A stretch of 64,000 bases of DNA from Streptomyces sp. NBC_00442 (GTDB lineage Bacteria > Actinomycetota > Actinomycetes > Streptomycetales > Streptomycetaceae), in contig NZ_CP107918.1 in NCBI RefSeq assembly GCF_036014195.1, positions 3,534,001 through 3,598,000 on the forward strand. Reading direction: 5' to 3'. Shown here in pieces: positions 19,219 to 27,192 of the stretch (position 1 is its first letter; each line of letters starts with the position of its first letter). The position numbers and the translations under genes are program-made. Below the pieces are notes generated by a model. That model was given only the letters and a program-made list of their open reading frames with translations, did no database searches and was not told the DNA's origin.

Positions 19219-19779
19219 GTGTACTTCGCCGCACTGCTCGCGCGCACCGAAGACGGGTGGGAAGCGAGCGACACAGAGCTCGACGATGTGGAGACGCTGT
19301 CGGACCTGGCCGACCTGGCCCGGGAAGCAGCAGCCGACGGGGCCGACGACACGGTGCTCGTCTTCATCGAGCAGGAGGACGCCTGGTTCGGCGTCGTCCG
19401 CGTCGACGGTGAGGAGGACCCTCGTGTCTTCGTCTCCAACGCCGCCGTCGCCGCCCGCTCCTCGTACGGGGCCATGCTCACCGACGAACTGCTCGGCCAC
19501 GACCAGGACGACGAGGAGGACGAGCTGGACACCCTTGACCTCGACGGCACGGAGGACGGATACGAGGACGACGCGGCCGAAGCGGCCGAGGCCGTGGACG
19601 AGCCGGACGGCGGTGACGGCCCGTCGGACGGCGCCACCCCGGCCGGCCCGCTCGGCGAGAGCGCGATCCTCGCCGACCTCGGCGTGAGCGAGGGCCGCCT
19701 CCTCGCGCTCGACGGCGACGCCCTCGTGACGATCGCGGACGCGCTCGGCGCGGCCGAGGTCCTGGAGGCCGTCCGCTAG
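19219..19779 (+). CDS. tRNA adenosine deaminase-associated protein
   Basis: 186 residues from GTG 19219, chosen because GGGAGAG lies upstream and the family start is YFAALLARTEDGW. The N-terminal half (about 1-95) is a compact domain with VLVFIEQEDAWFGVVRVDG; the middle is a strongly acidic linker (DEEDELDTLDLDGTEDGYED); the end has ILADLGVSEGRLLALDGDAL. The family is found next to tadA in actinobacteria and is presumed to help tRNA editing, though the mechanism is unknown. Its stop overlaps the tadA start by one base (TAGTG), indicating translational coupling. Confidence 0.9.
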   Translation: MYFAALLARTEDGWEASDTELDDVETLSDLADLAREAAADGADDTVLVFIEQEDAWFGVVRVDGEEDPRVFVSNAAVAARSSYGAMLTDELLGHDQDDEEDELDTLDLDGTEDGYEDDAAEAAEAVDEPDGGDGPSDGATPAGPLGESAILADLGVSEGRLLALDGDALVTIADALGAAEVLEAVR

Positions 19780-20252
19780 TGCCCGACCCGCACGACCCCG
19801 TACGCGAACGGTGGGCGGAGCCGATGCGCTCCGCCCTGGCCGGGGCAGCACAGGCCGAGTCGGCCGGCGACGTGCCGGTCGGCGCGGTCGTGCTCGCGCC
19901 GGACGGCTCGTTCCTGGCGTCCGGGTACAACGAACGCGAGGCGACGGGCGATCCGACCGCGCACGCCGAAGTCCTCGCCATCCGGCGCGCGGCACTCAGG
20001 ACCGGCGAGTGGCGGCTGACCGGCTGCACGCTCGTCGTCACCCTGGAGCCGTGCGTGATGTGCGCGGGCGCCATCGTGCAGTCCCGGCTCGACCGGGTCG
20101 TGTACGGCGCCCGCGACGAGAAGGCGGGCGCGGCCGGCTCCCTGTGGGACCTCGTACGCGACCAACGCCTCAACCACCGCCCCGAGGTGGTCGCCGGCGT
20201 CCTCGAAGCGGAGTGCTCGGCCCAGCTGACGGCGTTCTTCCGGGAGCGGTGA
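19779..20252 (+). CDS. tadA: tRNA(adenine34) deaminase
   Basis: 157 residues from GTG 19779. The zinc cytidine/deoxycytidylate deaminase core is intact: TAHAEVLAIR (His-Ala-Glu, catalytic Glu), and the paired cysteines in LEPCVMCAGAI. It converts adenosine-34 of tRNA-Arg(ACG) to inosine so that CGU, CGC and CGA can be read. The substrate tRNA gene is itself in this window, at 59516-59588. Coupled to the associated-protein gene upstream; followed by tRNA-Ser(CGA). Confidence 0.96.
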   Translation: MPDPHDPVRERWAEPMRSALAGAAQAESAGDVPVGAVVLAPDGSFLASGYNEREATGDPTAHAEVLAIRRAALRTGEWRLTGCTLVVTLEPCVMCAGAIVQSRLDRVVYGARDEKAGAAGSLWDLVRDQRLNHRPEVVAGVLEAECSAQLTAFFRER

Positions 20253-20310
20253 CCCACCTCTCCCCCCACCGATTTCAAACCACGGCCCACCTTGGGCTAA
20301 GCTCTCTCTC

Positions 20311-20395
20311 GGTAGCGTGTCCGAGCGGCCGAAGGAGCTCGCCTCGAAAGCGAGTGTGGGGAAACTCACCGAGGGTTCAAATCCCTCCGCTACCG
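20311..20395 (+). tRNA. tRNA-Ser (anticodon CGA)
   Basis: 85 bases with a seven-base acceptor stem (GGTAGCG/CGCTACC), long variable arm (GTGTGGGGAAACTCAC), T loop TTCAAAT and anticodon CGA in the loop CTCGAAA. It reads UCG codons. No CCA is encoded. Confidence 0.97.
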
Positions 20396-20403
20396 CAGGT
20401 AGA

Positions 20404-20437
20404 CGAAGGGCCCGGTTCAGATGAACCGGGCCCTTCG
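20404..20437 (+). terminator. Terminator of tRNA-Ser(CGA)
   Basis: A perfect 16 bp stem (20404-20419 with 20422-20437) begins nine bases after the tRNA end. Confidence 0.88.
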
Positions 20438-20439
20438 TG

Positions 20440-20931
20440 CTGCTCCGTCTCAGTTTCCGTCTCAGTTGGCGCTCAGCCGACCGGCACGGGAGCCCCGGCG
20501 GCCCCGTTGTCACCATCGTCCAGGCCGTCCCCGCTCGGGGGCAGTACCCGGCCCTACGCCCGCACGTGTCGCCGCACCCGTGGGCGTACAGGCCTTACCC
20601 GGCTTCCGGACGGTCTTGGCGTCACGTTGCTTTTCCAGTTCCCTTACCGCGTAGGTGACTTCGGCCCGCGTCTTGCGTTCGACGTGGCGGCGGTCGGGCC
20701 GGCCGTCGCCACGGATGCCGACCGTGACGCGCCCGTGTTCCGCTACCTGCCCAGCAGTCGGCCTGCGACAAGCGCCTGAACGCCGCTGGGCCGCTGGGCC
20801 GCTGACCAGCCAGGTGATCGAAGCCCTGGCCCGGCAGGTCCCGACCTGGCAGGACGGCTGCGGTTGACCGACTCCACACCGTTTAGGCTCTGGTCGTCAC
20901 ACGGCGGCAGCCACGGAGGGACTCGCCGACG
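20440..20931. other. Probable integration scar next to tRNA-Ser(CGA)
   Basis: No supported gene in these 492 bases. At 20445-20455 and 20457-20467 CCGTCTCAGTT is repeated with a 12 bp period, like the GGTCTCATT pair near the tRNA-Ser(GGA) fragment at 2499. Open frames on both strands (for example the Arg-rich ones at 20560-20870) show no family. I read it as the remnant of an element once inserted at this tRNA. Confidence 0.4.
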
Positions 20932-21636
20932 ATGTTCGGTAAGCGCAAGCCGCAGGAACCGGTGCCTCCGGTGGAAGCCGTCGACTGGAGGGGCGTACGC
21001 CGCTTCACCATCGGAAGGACCGAGCGATCGGTCGTCCATGGAAAGAAACCGCAGATCGGGCGTCTTGCCGTGCGGGTCCCCCGGCAGGCGAAGGACGTCC
21101 GCACCTTTGCGCCGTGTGCGTATTTCCGGACCGATCTGCCGGGGAACCCCGTGCGTGAGCCCATCCTCTACGAGGACGAAACCACCCAGCGGGTTCTGTG
21201 CGCCGTGGACGGCCCCGTGGACGTCGGCAAGGAGGCCCACCGTTCCATTCGGGACGGTGCGGGCCAGGTGATCGGTACGATCCGCCGTATTCCCTCCACG
21301 AACAAACTGGTTCACCACACTTGGCGCATCGACCAGCCGGACCACCCCGAGATCTCGGGCCACAGCAAGTGGTCCCTCACGAACAACAGCCCCAAGGTTC
21401 TGGCTCTGCGCGGCCTCGAATCGGCACTCAATGTGTTTCTGGAGGCGGCGGCGGACGGCGACGTCCCGCCTTCGCAGGGCCGCACCCTCGAATGGAAATG
21501 CACGGACGAGCTGGTGATGGTCTCCAAGGGGCTTCCGACGATCGACAGCAGCATCGATTTCTCCATCAGGGCGGGGTGGTTGGACCGCCGCCTGGCTTTC
21601 GCCTTCGCAATGATCGCGGACTTCCCCGAGAAGTAG
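20932..21636 (+). CDS. Hypothetical protein in tRNA-linked islet
   Basis: 234 residues from ATG 20932, with GGAGGG about 15 bases upstream. Codon use is normal and the sequence is balanced (KSKW, IPSTNKLVHHTW, FLEAAADGDV), so it is probably expressed. It has no signal peptide or membrane segment. The C-terminal half suggests an alpha/beta fold with TIDSSIDFSIRAGWLDRRLA. I recognise no family. It lies alone between the tRNA-Ser(CGA) scar and a broken HTH fragment, in keeping with an accessory origin. Confidence 0.65.
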   Translation: MFGKRKPQEPVPPVEAVDWRGVRRFTIGRTERSVVHGKKPQIGRLAVRVPRQAKDVRTFAPCAYFRTDLPGNPVREPILYEDETTQRVLCAVDGPVDVGKEAHRSIRDGAGQVIGTIRRIPSTNKLVHHTWRIDQPDHPEISGHSKWSLTNNSPKVLALRGLESALNVFLEAAADGDVPPSQGRTLEWKCTDELVMVSKGLPTIDSSIDFSIRAGWLDRRLAFAFAMIADFPEK

Positions 21637-21679
21637 GACAGCCGACCGCGCATCCTTCAGACGTTCGGACGCAATCATC

Positions 21680-21993
21680 CAGTCGTTGACGGGTGGTTCG
21701 GGGGCGTGGTCGCGGTGGACGTAGCGGGCTTTGGTGCCCTCCCCGACGCGTACCGCGGTGCCGCCCTCGGTCCACGCCTTGAGCCAGCCCACGACCGTCC
21801 GCCGGGTCGTGCCGTACTCGTCTGCGAGCGCGCGAGCGATGGCGGAGGCCCCGGTGCCGTCCGGCCCGGCGGCGAGCAGAGCGGCGAGCGCGGCCCGCTG
21901 TGCGGGACTGTCCTGCTCGGCCTCACCCCGCAGCGCGGACAGATTCAGCCCGTCACCCTGCCTGCTCGACGCGGCCGCAGCGTCGGACGGCAT
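21680..21993 (-). pseudogene. Fragment of a mobile-element HTH protein
   Basis: Reading leftward from 21993 the frame gives RAALAALLAAGPDGTGASAI, ARALADEYGTTRRTVVGWL and AVRVGEGTKARYVHRDH. This is a winged-helix/HTH module of the kind found at the C-terminus of plasmid-transfer or replication proteins in Streptomyces elements. There is no proper start or upstream domain, and the frame then runs antisense through the neighbouring gene. It is best taken as a remnant. Confidence is low because short Ala-rich frames can mislead. Confidence 0.4.
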
Positions 21994-22050
21994 CCCGGTG
22001 TCGGCGGGCAGGGGGGACTTCCCCGGGAGTTCCCGAGGGCCTTCAGGGAC

Positions 22051-22407
22051 CTAGGAGGCGTCCGGGGTCCACGCCGCGACCAGGTTCAGGAGGCCGGGGA
22101 AGCGGTGGTTGAGGTCGTCGACGCGTACGTGGCTGCGGCGTTCGAGCCCGTACTGGCGCTGCCGGGTGATGCCCGCCTCGCGCAGCGCCTTGAAGTGGTG
22201 GGTGAGCGAGGACTTGGGGCGGTCGAGGCCGAACCAGCCGCAGGAGTGGTCGAAGTCCTCGGACTCCAGGAGCAGTTTGCGCACGATACCCAGACGCAGG
22301 GGGTCGCTCAGCGCCCCGAGCACGGTCTCCAACCGCAGGTCGTCGACGGCCGGTTCGGGCAGCGGCGCGGGCAGCCCGTCGGGCTCCGCGGCGACCTTGA
22401 TCGTCAT
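22051..22407 (-). CDS. ArsR-family transcriptional regulator
   Basis: 118 residues from ATG 22405-22407; AAGGAG lies seven bases upstream. The winged HTH is clear: LETVLGALSDPLRLGIVRKL, then PKSSLTHHFKALREAGITRQ (recognition helix) and the wing RQYGLERRSHVRV. The classical metal-binding ELCVCD motif is absent, but C-G-W (DHSCGWFGL) precedes the recognition helix; this subgroup usually responds to small molecules or redox. It is divergent from an MFS exporter, and a perfect 15 bp inverted repeat lies between them, so it very likely represses both. Confidence 0.9.
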   Translation of the reverse strand: MTIKVAAEPDGLPAPLPEPAVDDLRLETVLGALSDPLRLGIVRKLLLESEDFDHSCGWFGLDRPKSSLTHHFKALREAGITRQRQYGLERRSHVRVDDLNHRFPGLLNLVAAWTPDAS

Positions 22408-22455
22408 GACCATCTCCTTGGCTCCCCGTTTCCGATGCTCATCGCCTCGATCGCT

Positions 22456-22501
22456 GTACGAGTTGAATCGTACTGCATGCTAAGTTCGATTCAACTCGTA
22501 C
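22456..22501. promoter_or_regulatory. Perfect 15 bp inverted repeat: likely ArsR operator
   Basis: GTACGAGTTGAATCG (22456-22470) and its exact reverse complement (22487-22501) are separated by 16 bases, midway between divergent arsR-type and MFS genes. The right arm ends 24 bases before the MFS start, where a bound repressor would block transcription. Confidence 0.8.
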
Positions 22502-22524
22502 AAGAGCCTTCGGAGGGGACAGCC

Positions 22525-23805
22525 ATGCCCGAGAGTCGAACCCTGCCCGCTGCCACGGCGTCGCCCTCCAGGAGCCTGCGGGTCCCCAAGGACGGTGAAG
22601 CCCCCGGGGTTCCCGTTCCCGGCCGGTGGATCTGGCTCGCCGCCTGGCCGGTGACGGCCGTGTTCGTACTGTCGAACGCGGCGACACCCCTGTACATGCT
22701 GTGGCAGCGCGACATCGGGTTCTCCCGGGGCACCCTGACCGTGATCTTCGCGTTCTACATCGTCGGTCTGCTCGGCTCGCTGCTGGTCTCGGGCGTCGCC
22801 TCCGACCGGCTCGGCCGCAAGCCCGTCCTGCTGCCCGCGCTCGCCCTCGCGCTCGCCGCCTGCGCGATCTTCGCGACCGCGTCGTCCGTGGCCGCCCTGA
22901 TCGTGGCCCGGCTGTTCACCGGGATCGCGGTCGGAGCCGTCGTCTCGGCCGGCATGGCCGCGGTCACCGACGTCGCGGGCCCGGCACGCAAGCGCCGTGC
23001 CGCCCTGCTCGCCTCCTGCGCGATGGTCTTCGGTGCGGGCCTCGGCCCGTTCCTGGCCGGCGTCCTGTCCGAGACGCTGCCCGCGCCGACCGTCACCGTC
23101 TTCGCCGTCGAGGCGGCGCTGCTGCTCACCGCCGTCGTCGCGGTGGTACGGATGCCGGTGCCCCGACCCGTCGCACCCGCCCTGGGCCGCTGGGTGCGCG
23201 TCCCCGGAGTCCCGCGCGGCACCGGCATCCAACTCGCCCTGGGAACAGCCGTGTTCGCCCCGGGCATCACGGCGACCTCCTTCGTCCTGTCCCTGGGACC
23301 CTCGCTGCTCGCCGGGCTCCTCGACACCACCAGCCGCGTGGTCGCCGGCGCCATGGCCTTCGCCATGTTCCTCACGGCCACCGGAGTGCAGTTCGCGGTC
23401 CAGGCCCTGCCCCGCCGCACGATCCTGACCGCCGGAGCGGTGAGCACCGCACTCGGCATGGCCGTGCTCGTCGCGGCGGTGCACACCTCGTCGGCTCCGG
23501 CGCTCATCGCCTCTGCCCTCCTGGCGGGCGCGGGCCAGGGCCTGGGCCAGCTGGGCGGTCTGTCCCTGCTCAACTCCGCCGTACCGCCGCGCCGTCTCGC
23601 CGAGGCCAACGCGGCCCTCAACGTCGGGGGGTACGTGATGGCCGGGCTGCTGCCCGTGTCGGCTGGTTACCTCAGCGACGCGGTGGGCCTGACCCGGGGA
23701 ACCACCGTCTTCGCCGTGGCCCTGCTGGCGCTCGCGGCCATCGGCGCACTGGTCGTGGTCCGCAACCGGCACCGGACCGCCGAGCCGGCCGCCGAGCCGG
23801 CCTGA
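22525..23805 (+). CDS. MFS transporter, 12-helix drug/metabolite exporter type
   Basis: 426 residues from ATG 22525 with GGAGGGG upstream. About twelve hydrophobic segments begin near residue 35. The MFS A motif between TM2 and TM3 reads VASDRLGRKPVLL (about 92-104). LFTGIAVGAVVSAGMAAVTD is motif B/C-like and points to an exporter. The first ~30 residues are a soluble leader. Substrate unknown; control by the adjacent ArsR-type regulator through the perfect palindrome is likely. It is followed by a terminator hairpin. Confidence 0.88.
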   Translation: MPESRTLPAATASPSRSLRVPKDGEAPGVPVPGRWIWLAAWPVTAVFVLSNAATPLYMLWQRDIGFSRGTLTVIFAFYIVGLLGSLLVSGVASDRLGRKPVLLPALALALAACAIFATASSVAALIVARLFTGIAVGAVVSAGMAAVTDVAGPARKRRAALLASCAMVFGAGLGPFLAGVLSETLPAPTVTVFAVEAALLLTAVVAVVRMPVPRPVAPALGRWVRVPGVPRGTGIQLALGTAVFAPGITATSFVLSLGPSLLAGLLDTTSRVVAGAMAFAMFLTATGVQFAVQALPRRTILTAGAVSTALGMAVLVAAVHTSSAPALIASALLAGAGQGLGQLGGLSLLNSAVPPRRLAEANAALNVGGYVMAGLLPVSAGYLSDAVGLTRGTTVFAVALLALAAIGALVVVRNRHRTAEPAAEPA

Positions 23806-23834
23806 GCCCGCCCGAGCCGGGCCACGACGCGCGA

Positions 23835-23862
23835 AAGCCCCGGCCGCGAACGACCGGGGCTT
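23835..23862 (+). terminator. Terminator after the MFS gene
   Basis: A 9 bp stem, AAGCCCCGG with CCGGGGCTT, encloses a ten-base loop 29 bases after the MFS stop codon. Confidence 0.75.
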
Positions 23863-23882
23863 CGACGTCTGGACGTCTGGAC

Positions 23883-23998
23883 GGGGGGAGCGGCATCGGG
23901 GGGACAAGCCGCTCCCCCCGACGAGAACAGGACCTGCAAGCCCGCGCCGCAGTCAGGGGGGAAGCTTGCGGCGTGGACCCCGCAGTGAGGTCCTGTTC
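23883..23998 (+). ncRNA. Highly structured intergenic region, candidate small RNA or regulatory leader
   Basis: Two perfect stems follow each other: GGGGGGAGCGGC (23883-23894) with GCCGCTCCCCCC (23908-23919), and GAACAGGACCT (23925-23935) with AGGTCCTGTTC (23988-23998). The second encloses 52 bases with GCAAGC/GCTTGC and alternative CGCCGC/GCGGCG pairings. The second structure does not end in a U-run and lies about 190 bases before the next gene, so it is more than a simple terminator. No known RNA family is recognised. Confidence 0.4.
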
Positions 23999-24188
23999 CT
24001 CGCCCACCGCATTCCTGCCAGATGGGGTGGGCTCACGAACCATCCTGCTCTCCCGTCACGTCCCTACCGTCGGGCGAAGGGCCCCGATCGCGGGGTCCTT
24101 GGTCCTTAAAGGCCGGGTGAGTACGGGCGGAGCTCCAGTTAGACTCACCCGACCGCACAGGGGCGGCGCCGGGGAGGGGCTGGGCACA

Positions 24189-24350
24189 GTGGACATCAAG
24201 AAGGTCCTGCTCTACATAGCCGTGGTCTTCGTGCTCTACACGATCATCACGTCGCCGGTGCAGGCCGCCGGGATGGTCCAGACCGGGTTCGAAGGCATTT
24301 CGAGCGCGGCCAAGGGCGTCGGCGAGTTCATGACGAACCTGATCCGCTGA
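24189..24350 (+). CDS. 53-residue membrane peptide
   Basis: GTG 24189 with GGGGAGGGG about 10-18 bases upstream opens a short gene: VDIKKVLLYIAVVFVLYTII, then TSPVQAAGMVQTGFEGISSA and AKGVGEFMTNLIR. There is one N-terminal membrane helix (about 6-22) and an amphipathic C-terminal half. It looks like the small conserved Streptomyces membrane proteins of this chromosomal neighbourhood. Function unknown. It is preceded by the structured region at 23883-23998. Confidence 0.75.
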   Translation: MDIKKVLLYIAVVFVLYTIITSPVQAAGMVQTGFEGISSAAKGVGEFMTNLIR

Positions 24351-24475
24351 GGCGTCGGCCCGCCGAGCCACCGCGCCGGCGGAGCCCCTGGACGGTGGTG
24401 GTCCGTCGTGGCCGCAGGCCACCCAACCCGTGCCGTACGGCGTGCGCCGTATGCCCTGAAACGTAGGAGATTCCC

Positions 24476-24769
24476 ATGATCCGCCACCTGGTCCTGTTCA
24501 AGCTCAACGAAGGCGTGGAGCGCGACGACGAGCGTGTGGTCGCCGGCGTGAAGGCCTTCCAGGAGCTCGACGGGCTCGTTCCCGAGATCGAGTTCTGGGA
24601 GTGCGCCTGGAACATCACCGACCGGCCGATCGCGTACGACTTCGCGATCAACTCCGCCGTCGCGGACGCGGACGCCCTCAAGCGCTACATCGAGCACCCG
24701 GCGCACCAGGCCGCGGCCGGCCAGTGGCGCGAGTTCGCCACCTGGGTGATCGCCGACTACCCGTTCTGA
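24476..24769 (+). CDS. Dabb-family stress-responsive alpha/beta-barrel protein
   Basis: 97 residues with GTAGGAG ahead of the ATG. MIRHLVLFKLNEGVERDDER and the closing YIEHPAHQAAAGQWREFATW are typical of the Dabb (dimeric ferredoxin-like) fold. Family members range from plant stress proteins to polyketide-cyclase-like enzymes; a small-molecule binding or housekeeping role is likely. It stands alone and ends 30 bases before a convergent VOC gene. Confidence 0.88.
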   Translation: MIRHLVLFKLNEGVERDDERVVAGVKAFQELDGLVPEIEFWECAWNITDRPIAYDFAINSAVADADALKRYIEHPAHQAAAGQWREFATWVIADYPF

Positions 24770-24799
24770 TCCGCCGGCGGCGTTCTTGAGCCAGTCCCG

Positions 24800-25567
24800 T
24801 CACCGGGGCTTGCCCACCCGGAACTCGTTGCCGTCGGGGTCGAGCAGCAGGGCCCGTCCGCCCTCGCTCGCGGCCGCACCCCCGCCACCGCCACCGCCAC
24901 CACTCTCGCCCCCGCCCGTGTGCGTCGCACCGAGTGAGACGAGGCGTTCGACCTCCCTGTCCCAGGCGGCCGCATCGGCCCACGCGGGGAGTGCCAACTC
25001 GAAGTACAGCCGGTTCGGGCCCGTCTTCGGCGCCACCGGCGGGCCGCCCCACGTGATCTTCGTACCGCCGTGCGGTGACTGGATCGCGGTCTCCTGATCC
25101 TGGTCCCACACCAGCGGCCACCCCAGCGCCTCGCTCCAGAAACAGCCGACCTCCCGCGTGCCGTCGCAGGCCAGGGCCCCGACGAAGCCGGTGTCCGCGA
25201 GGAAGCGGTTGCCGGCCTCGATGACGCAGAACTCGTTGCCGTCCGGGTCTGCGAGCACCACGTGCCCCTCTTCCGGCAGTTGCCCGACGTCGATGTGGCG
25301 CGCGCCCGACGCCAGCGCCCCGGCCACCGTCCGGCGCTGGTCCTCCGCCGAGGTGCTCGTCAGGTCGAAGTGGGCGCGGTTGGGGCCGGTCTTCGGCTCA
25401 TGGCCCGGCAGGAAGCGGAGACGGAACCCGGCGCCGTCAGGGGGCAGGACCGTGACGCCGCCGTCCGGTTCCTCGTGCGCCTCCCGGTCGAGGAGCCCGG
25501 CCCAGAACCGGGCCAGGTTCGACGGCTCCGCCGTGCGGAAACAGATCGCGAGCAGCTCGCTGGGCAT
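24800..25567 (-). CDS. VOC-superfamily (glyoxalase-like) two-domain protein
   Basis: 255 residues. Two vicinal-oxygen-chelate modules are visible: FRTAEPSNLARFWAGLLDRE with VLADPDGNEFCVIEAG, and ACDGTREVGCFWSEALGWPL with ALLLDPDGNEFRVGKPR. The DPDGNEF ends contribute the metal-binding Glu of this fold. The second module contains a Gly-rich insert (GGGESGGGGGGGG, about 219-231) created by repetitive DNA, not usual in the family. Possible roles are dioxygenase, lyase or antibiotic-binding protein; no neighbour narrows it. Confidence 0.88.
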   Translation of the reverse strand: MPSELLAICFRTAEPSNLARFWAGLLDREAHEEPDGGVTVLPPDGAGFRLRFLPGHEPKTGPNRAHFDLTSTSAEDQRRTVAGALASGARHIDVGQLPEEGHVVLADPDGNEFCVIEAGNRFLADTGFVGALACDGTREVGCFWSEALGWPLVWDQDQETAIQSPHGGTKITWGGPPVAPKTGPNRLYFELALPAWADAAAWDREVERLVSLGATHTGGGESGGGGGGGGAAASEGGRALLLDPDGNEFRVGKPR

Positions 25568-26071
25568 GGTCGTTCATCTCCGGTCCATGGCGGGCGGCGG
25601 TCGGTCGGGCGAGCAGGCCGTCGGGCGAGCGAACAGGCCGTCGGGCGAGCGAGCAGGCGGTCGGTCGGCCGGTCGATACGGCGGTACGCCCCGGCGCAGC
25701 CCCACTCCCGTCGGCACAACCCGGTACAACCCGGTACAACCCGGTACAGCCCGGCACCGCTGGCACCGCCTGGCAGCGCCCGGCAGCGCCCGGCACCGCC
25801 CGGCACCCGTCGGCGCGTGCGCAGCATAGAGCGGCCATGCGTCACCCGGCACCCGAGTTTCAGCCGGACGAGGGGCGGACGGAGAGCGAACGGTCGTACC
25901 CGTACGGGGACTGGGCCGTCACCCTCCAGGCGGGGCCATCTGCCCCAACTTGCCCCCAACACGTGCTTATACGGTGCTTGCACACAGTGGACATGTCTTG
26001 TGATGCTATGACCGCTTTTGACGGATGAGTTGACCAAGGACCAAGACCAAGGACTAAGGGGTGGCGTGACC
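25568..26071. promoter_or_regulatory. sigF-like upstream region with tandem repeats
   Basis: The first part (25600-25680) has CGGGCGAGC-type repeats, and ACAACCCGGT is repeated at 25716, 25726 and 25736. Open frames here are artefacts of the repeats. The last ~120 bases, lower in GC, are the likely promoter: TTGCACACAG (about 25978) and TGTGATGCTATGAC (about 26000), with the motif GACATGT at 25990-25996 that also recurs upstream of the next sigma gene. Confidence 0.45.
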
Positions 26072-26947
26072 GTGCCGGCCAGTACTACGCCTCAAGTGCC
26101 GCCCCAGAACGAGCCGCAGGACGCCCCCGACGTGCCCGCCCAGGACTCGGAGGGCCCCCGGGGCCCCGTCAGAACACCCTCCACCAGGGGCGCGGACACC
26201 CGCGCCCTCACCCAGGTGCTGTTCGGCCAGCTGAAGAACCTCGAACCGGGCACGCCCGAGCACGGCCGGGTGCGCGGGGCGCTGATCGAGGCGAACCTGC
26301 CGCTCGTGCGGTACGCCGCCGCCAGGTTCCGCTCGCGCAACGAGCCCATGGAGGACGTCGTCCAGGTGGGCACGATCGGCCTGATCAACGCGATCGACCG
26401 CTTCGACCCGGACCGCGGCGTGCAGTTCCCCACCTTCGCGATGCCCACCGTCGTCGGCGAGATCAAGCGGTACTTCCGCGACAACGTCCGCACCGTGCAC
26501 GTACCGCGCCGGCTGCACGAGCTCTGGGTGCAGGTGAACGGCGCCACCGAGGACCTGACGACCCTGCACGGCCGCTCACCGACGACGGGCGAGATCGCCG
26601 AGCGGCTCAGGATCGGCGAGGACGAGGTGCTCGCCTGCATCGAGGCGGGCCGCTCGTACCACGCGACCTCCCTGGAGGCCGCCCAGGAGGGCGACGGACT
26701 GCCCGGCCTGCTCGACCGGCTCGGCTACGAGGACCCCGCGCTCGCCGGCGTCGAACACCGCGACCTGGTCCGCCATCTGCTCGTGCAGCTGCCCGAACGC
26801 GAACAGCGGATCCTGATGCTCCGCTACTACAGCAACCTCACGCAGTCCCAGATCAGTCAGGAACTGGGAGTGTCGCAGATGCATGTGTCAAGGCTTCTGG
26901 CCAGGAGCTTCGCCCGACTGCGATCCGCAAATCGAATCGAAGCGTGA
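26072..26947 (+). CDS. sigF: RNA polymerase sigma factor of the SigB/SigF group
   Basis: 291 residues from GTG 26072; the AAGGGGTGG just upstream and the start PASTTPQ match my memory of S. coelicolor SigF. Regions: 2 ([20 protein letters not shown], then [20 protein letters not shown]), 3 ([12 protein letters not shown]), and 4 with the [23 protein letters not shown]. It directs RNA polymerase to stress or sporulation promoters; S. coelicolor SigF acts late in spore maturation. An acidic, Pro-rich N-terminal extension of about 45 residues is typical. No anti-sigma gene is adjacent. The identity with sigF rests on remembered sequence and gene order. Confidence 0.82.
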   Translation: MPASTTPQVPPQNEPQDAPDVPAQDSEGPRGPVRTPSTRGADTRALTQVLFGQLKNLEPGTPEHGRVRGALIEANLPLVRYAAARFRSRNEPMEDVVQVGTIGLINAIDRFDPDRGVQFPTFAMPTVVGEIKRYFRDNVRTVHVPRRLHELWVQVNGATEDLTTLHGRSPTTGEIAERLRIGEDEVLACIEAGRSYHATSLEAAQEGDGLPGLLDRLGYEDPALAGVEHRDLVRHLLVQLPEREQRILMLRYYSNLTQSQISQELGVSQMHVSRLLARSFARLRSANRIEA

Positions 26948-27192
26948 CCGGATCGAGTGATCGGGGCTTCTGACGCCCCCAAAGAAAAATCTTCGTCAGG
27001 AAAGTGCCGCACCCCCTGCATGCTGCGGGTACTCCGGACTGTCTTGTCGACATGTCACTACAGCGTGTTGCCGACATGTGACATTCTGCTGAAACCGCGT
27101 TTGCCGCAGCCCCCCGTCCGGTATTCAGGTGGAGGCTGCTTCCTCCGATGGTCGTGGCCCAACGCGACCGTCCGCGACCTCAAGGGGGTGGC
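26948..27192. promoter_or_regulatory. Intergenic region between the two sigma genes with GACATGT repeats
   Basis: Two copies of CGACATGTsAC (27048-27058 and 27072-27082), 24 bases apart, lie 110-145 bases before the second sigma gene; GACATGT also occurs before the first. The 24 bp spacing places both on the same DNA face at a little over two helical turns. A short GC stem (GGGGC/GCCCC near 26963-26979) could be a weak terminator of the first gene. Confidence 0.45.

Noticed and set aside
26018..26071. An upstream TTG start for the first sigma factor
   Set aside because: GTG 26072 has a better-placed ribosome-binding site and gives the remembered SigF start PAST-PQ.
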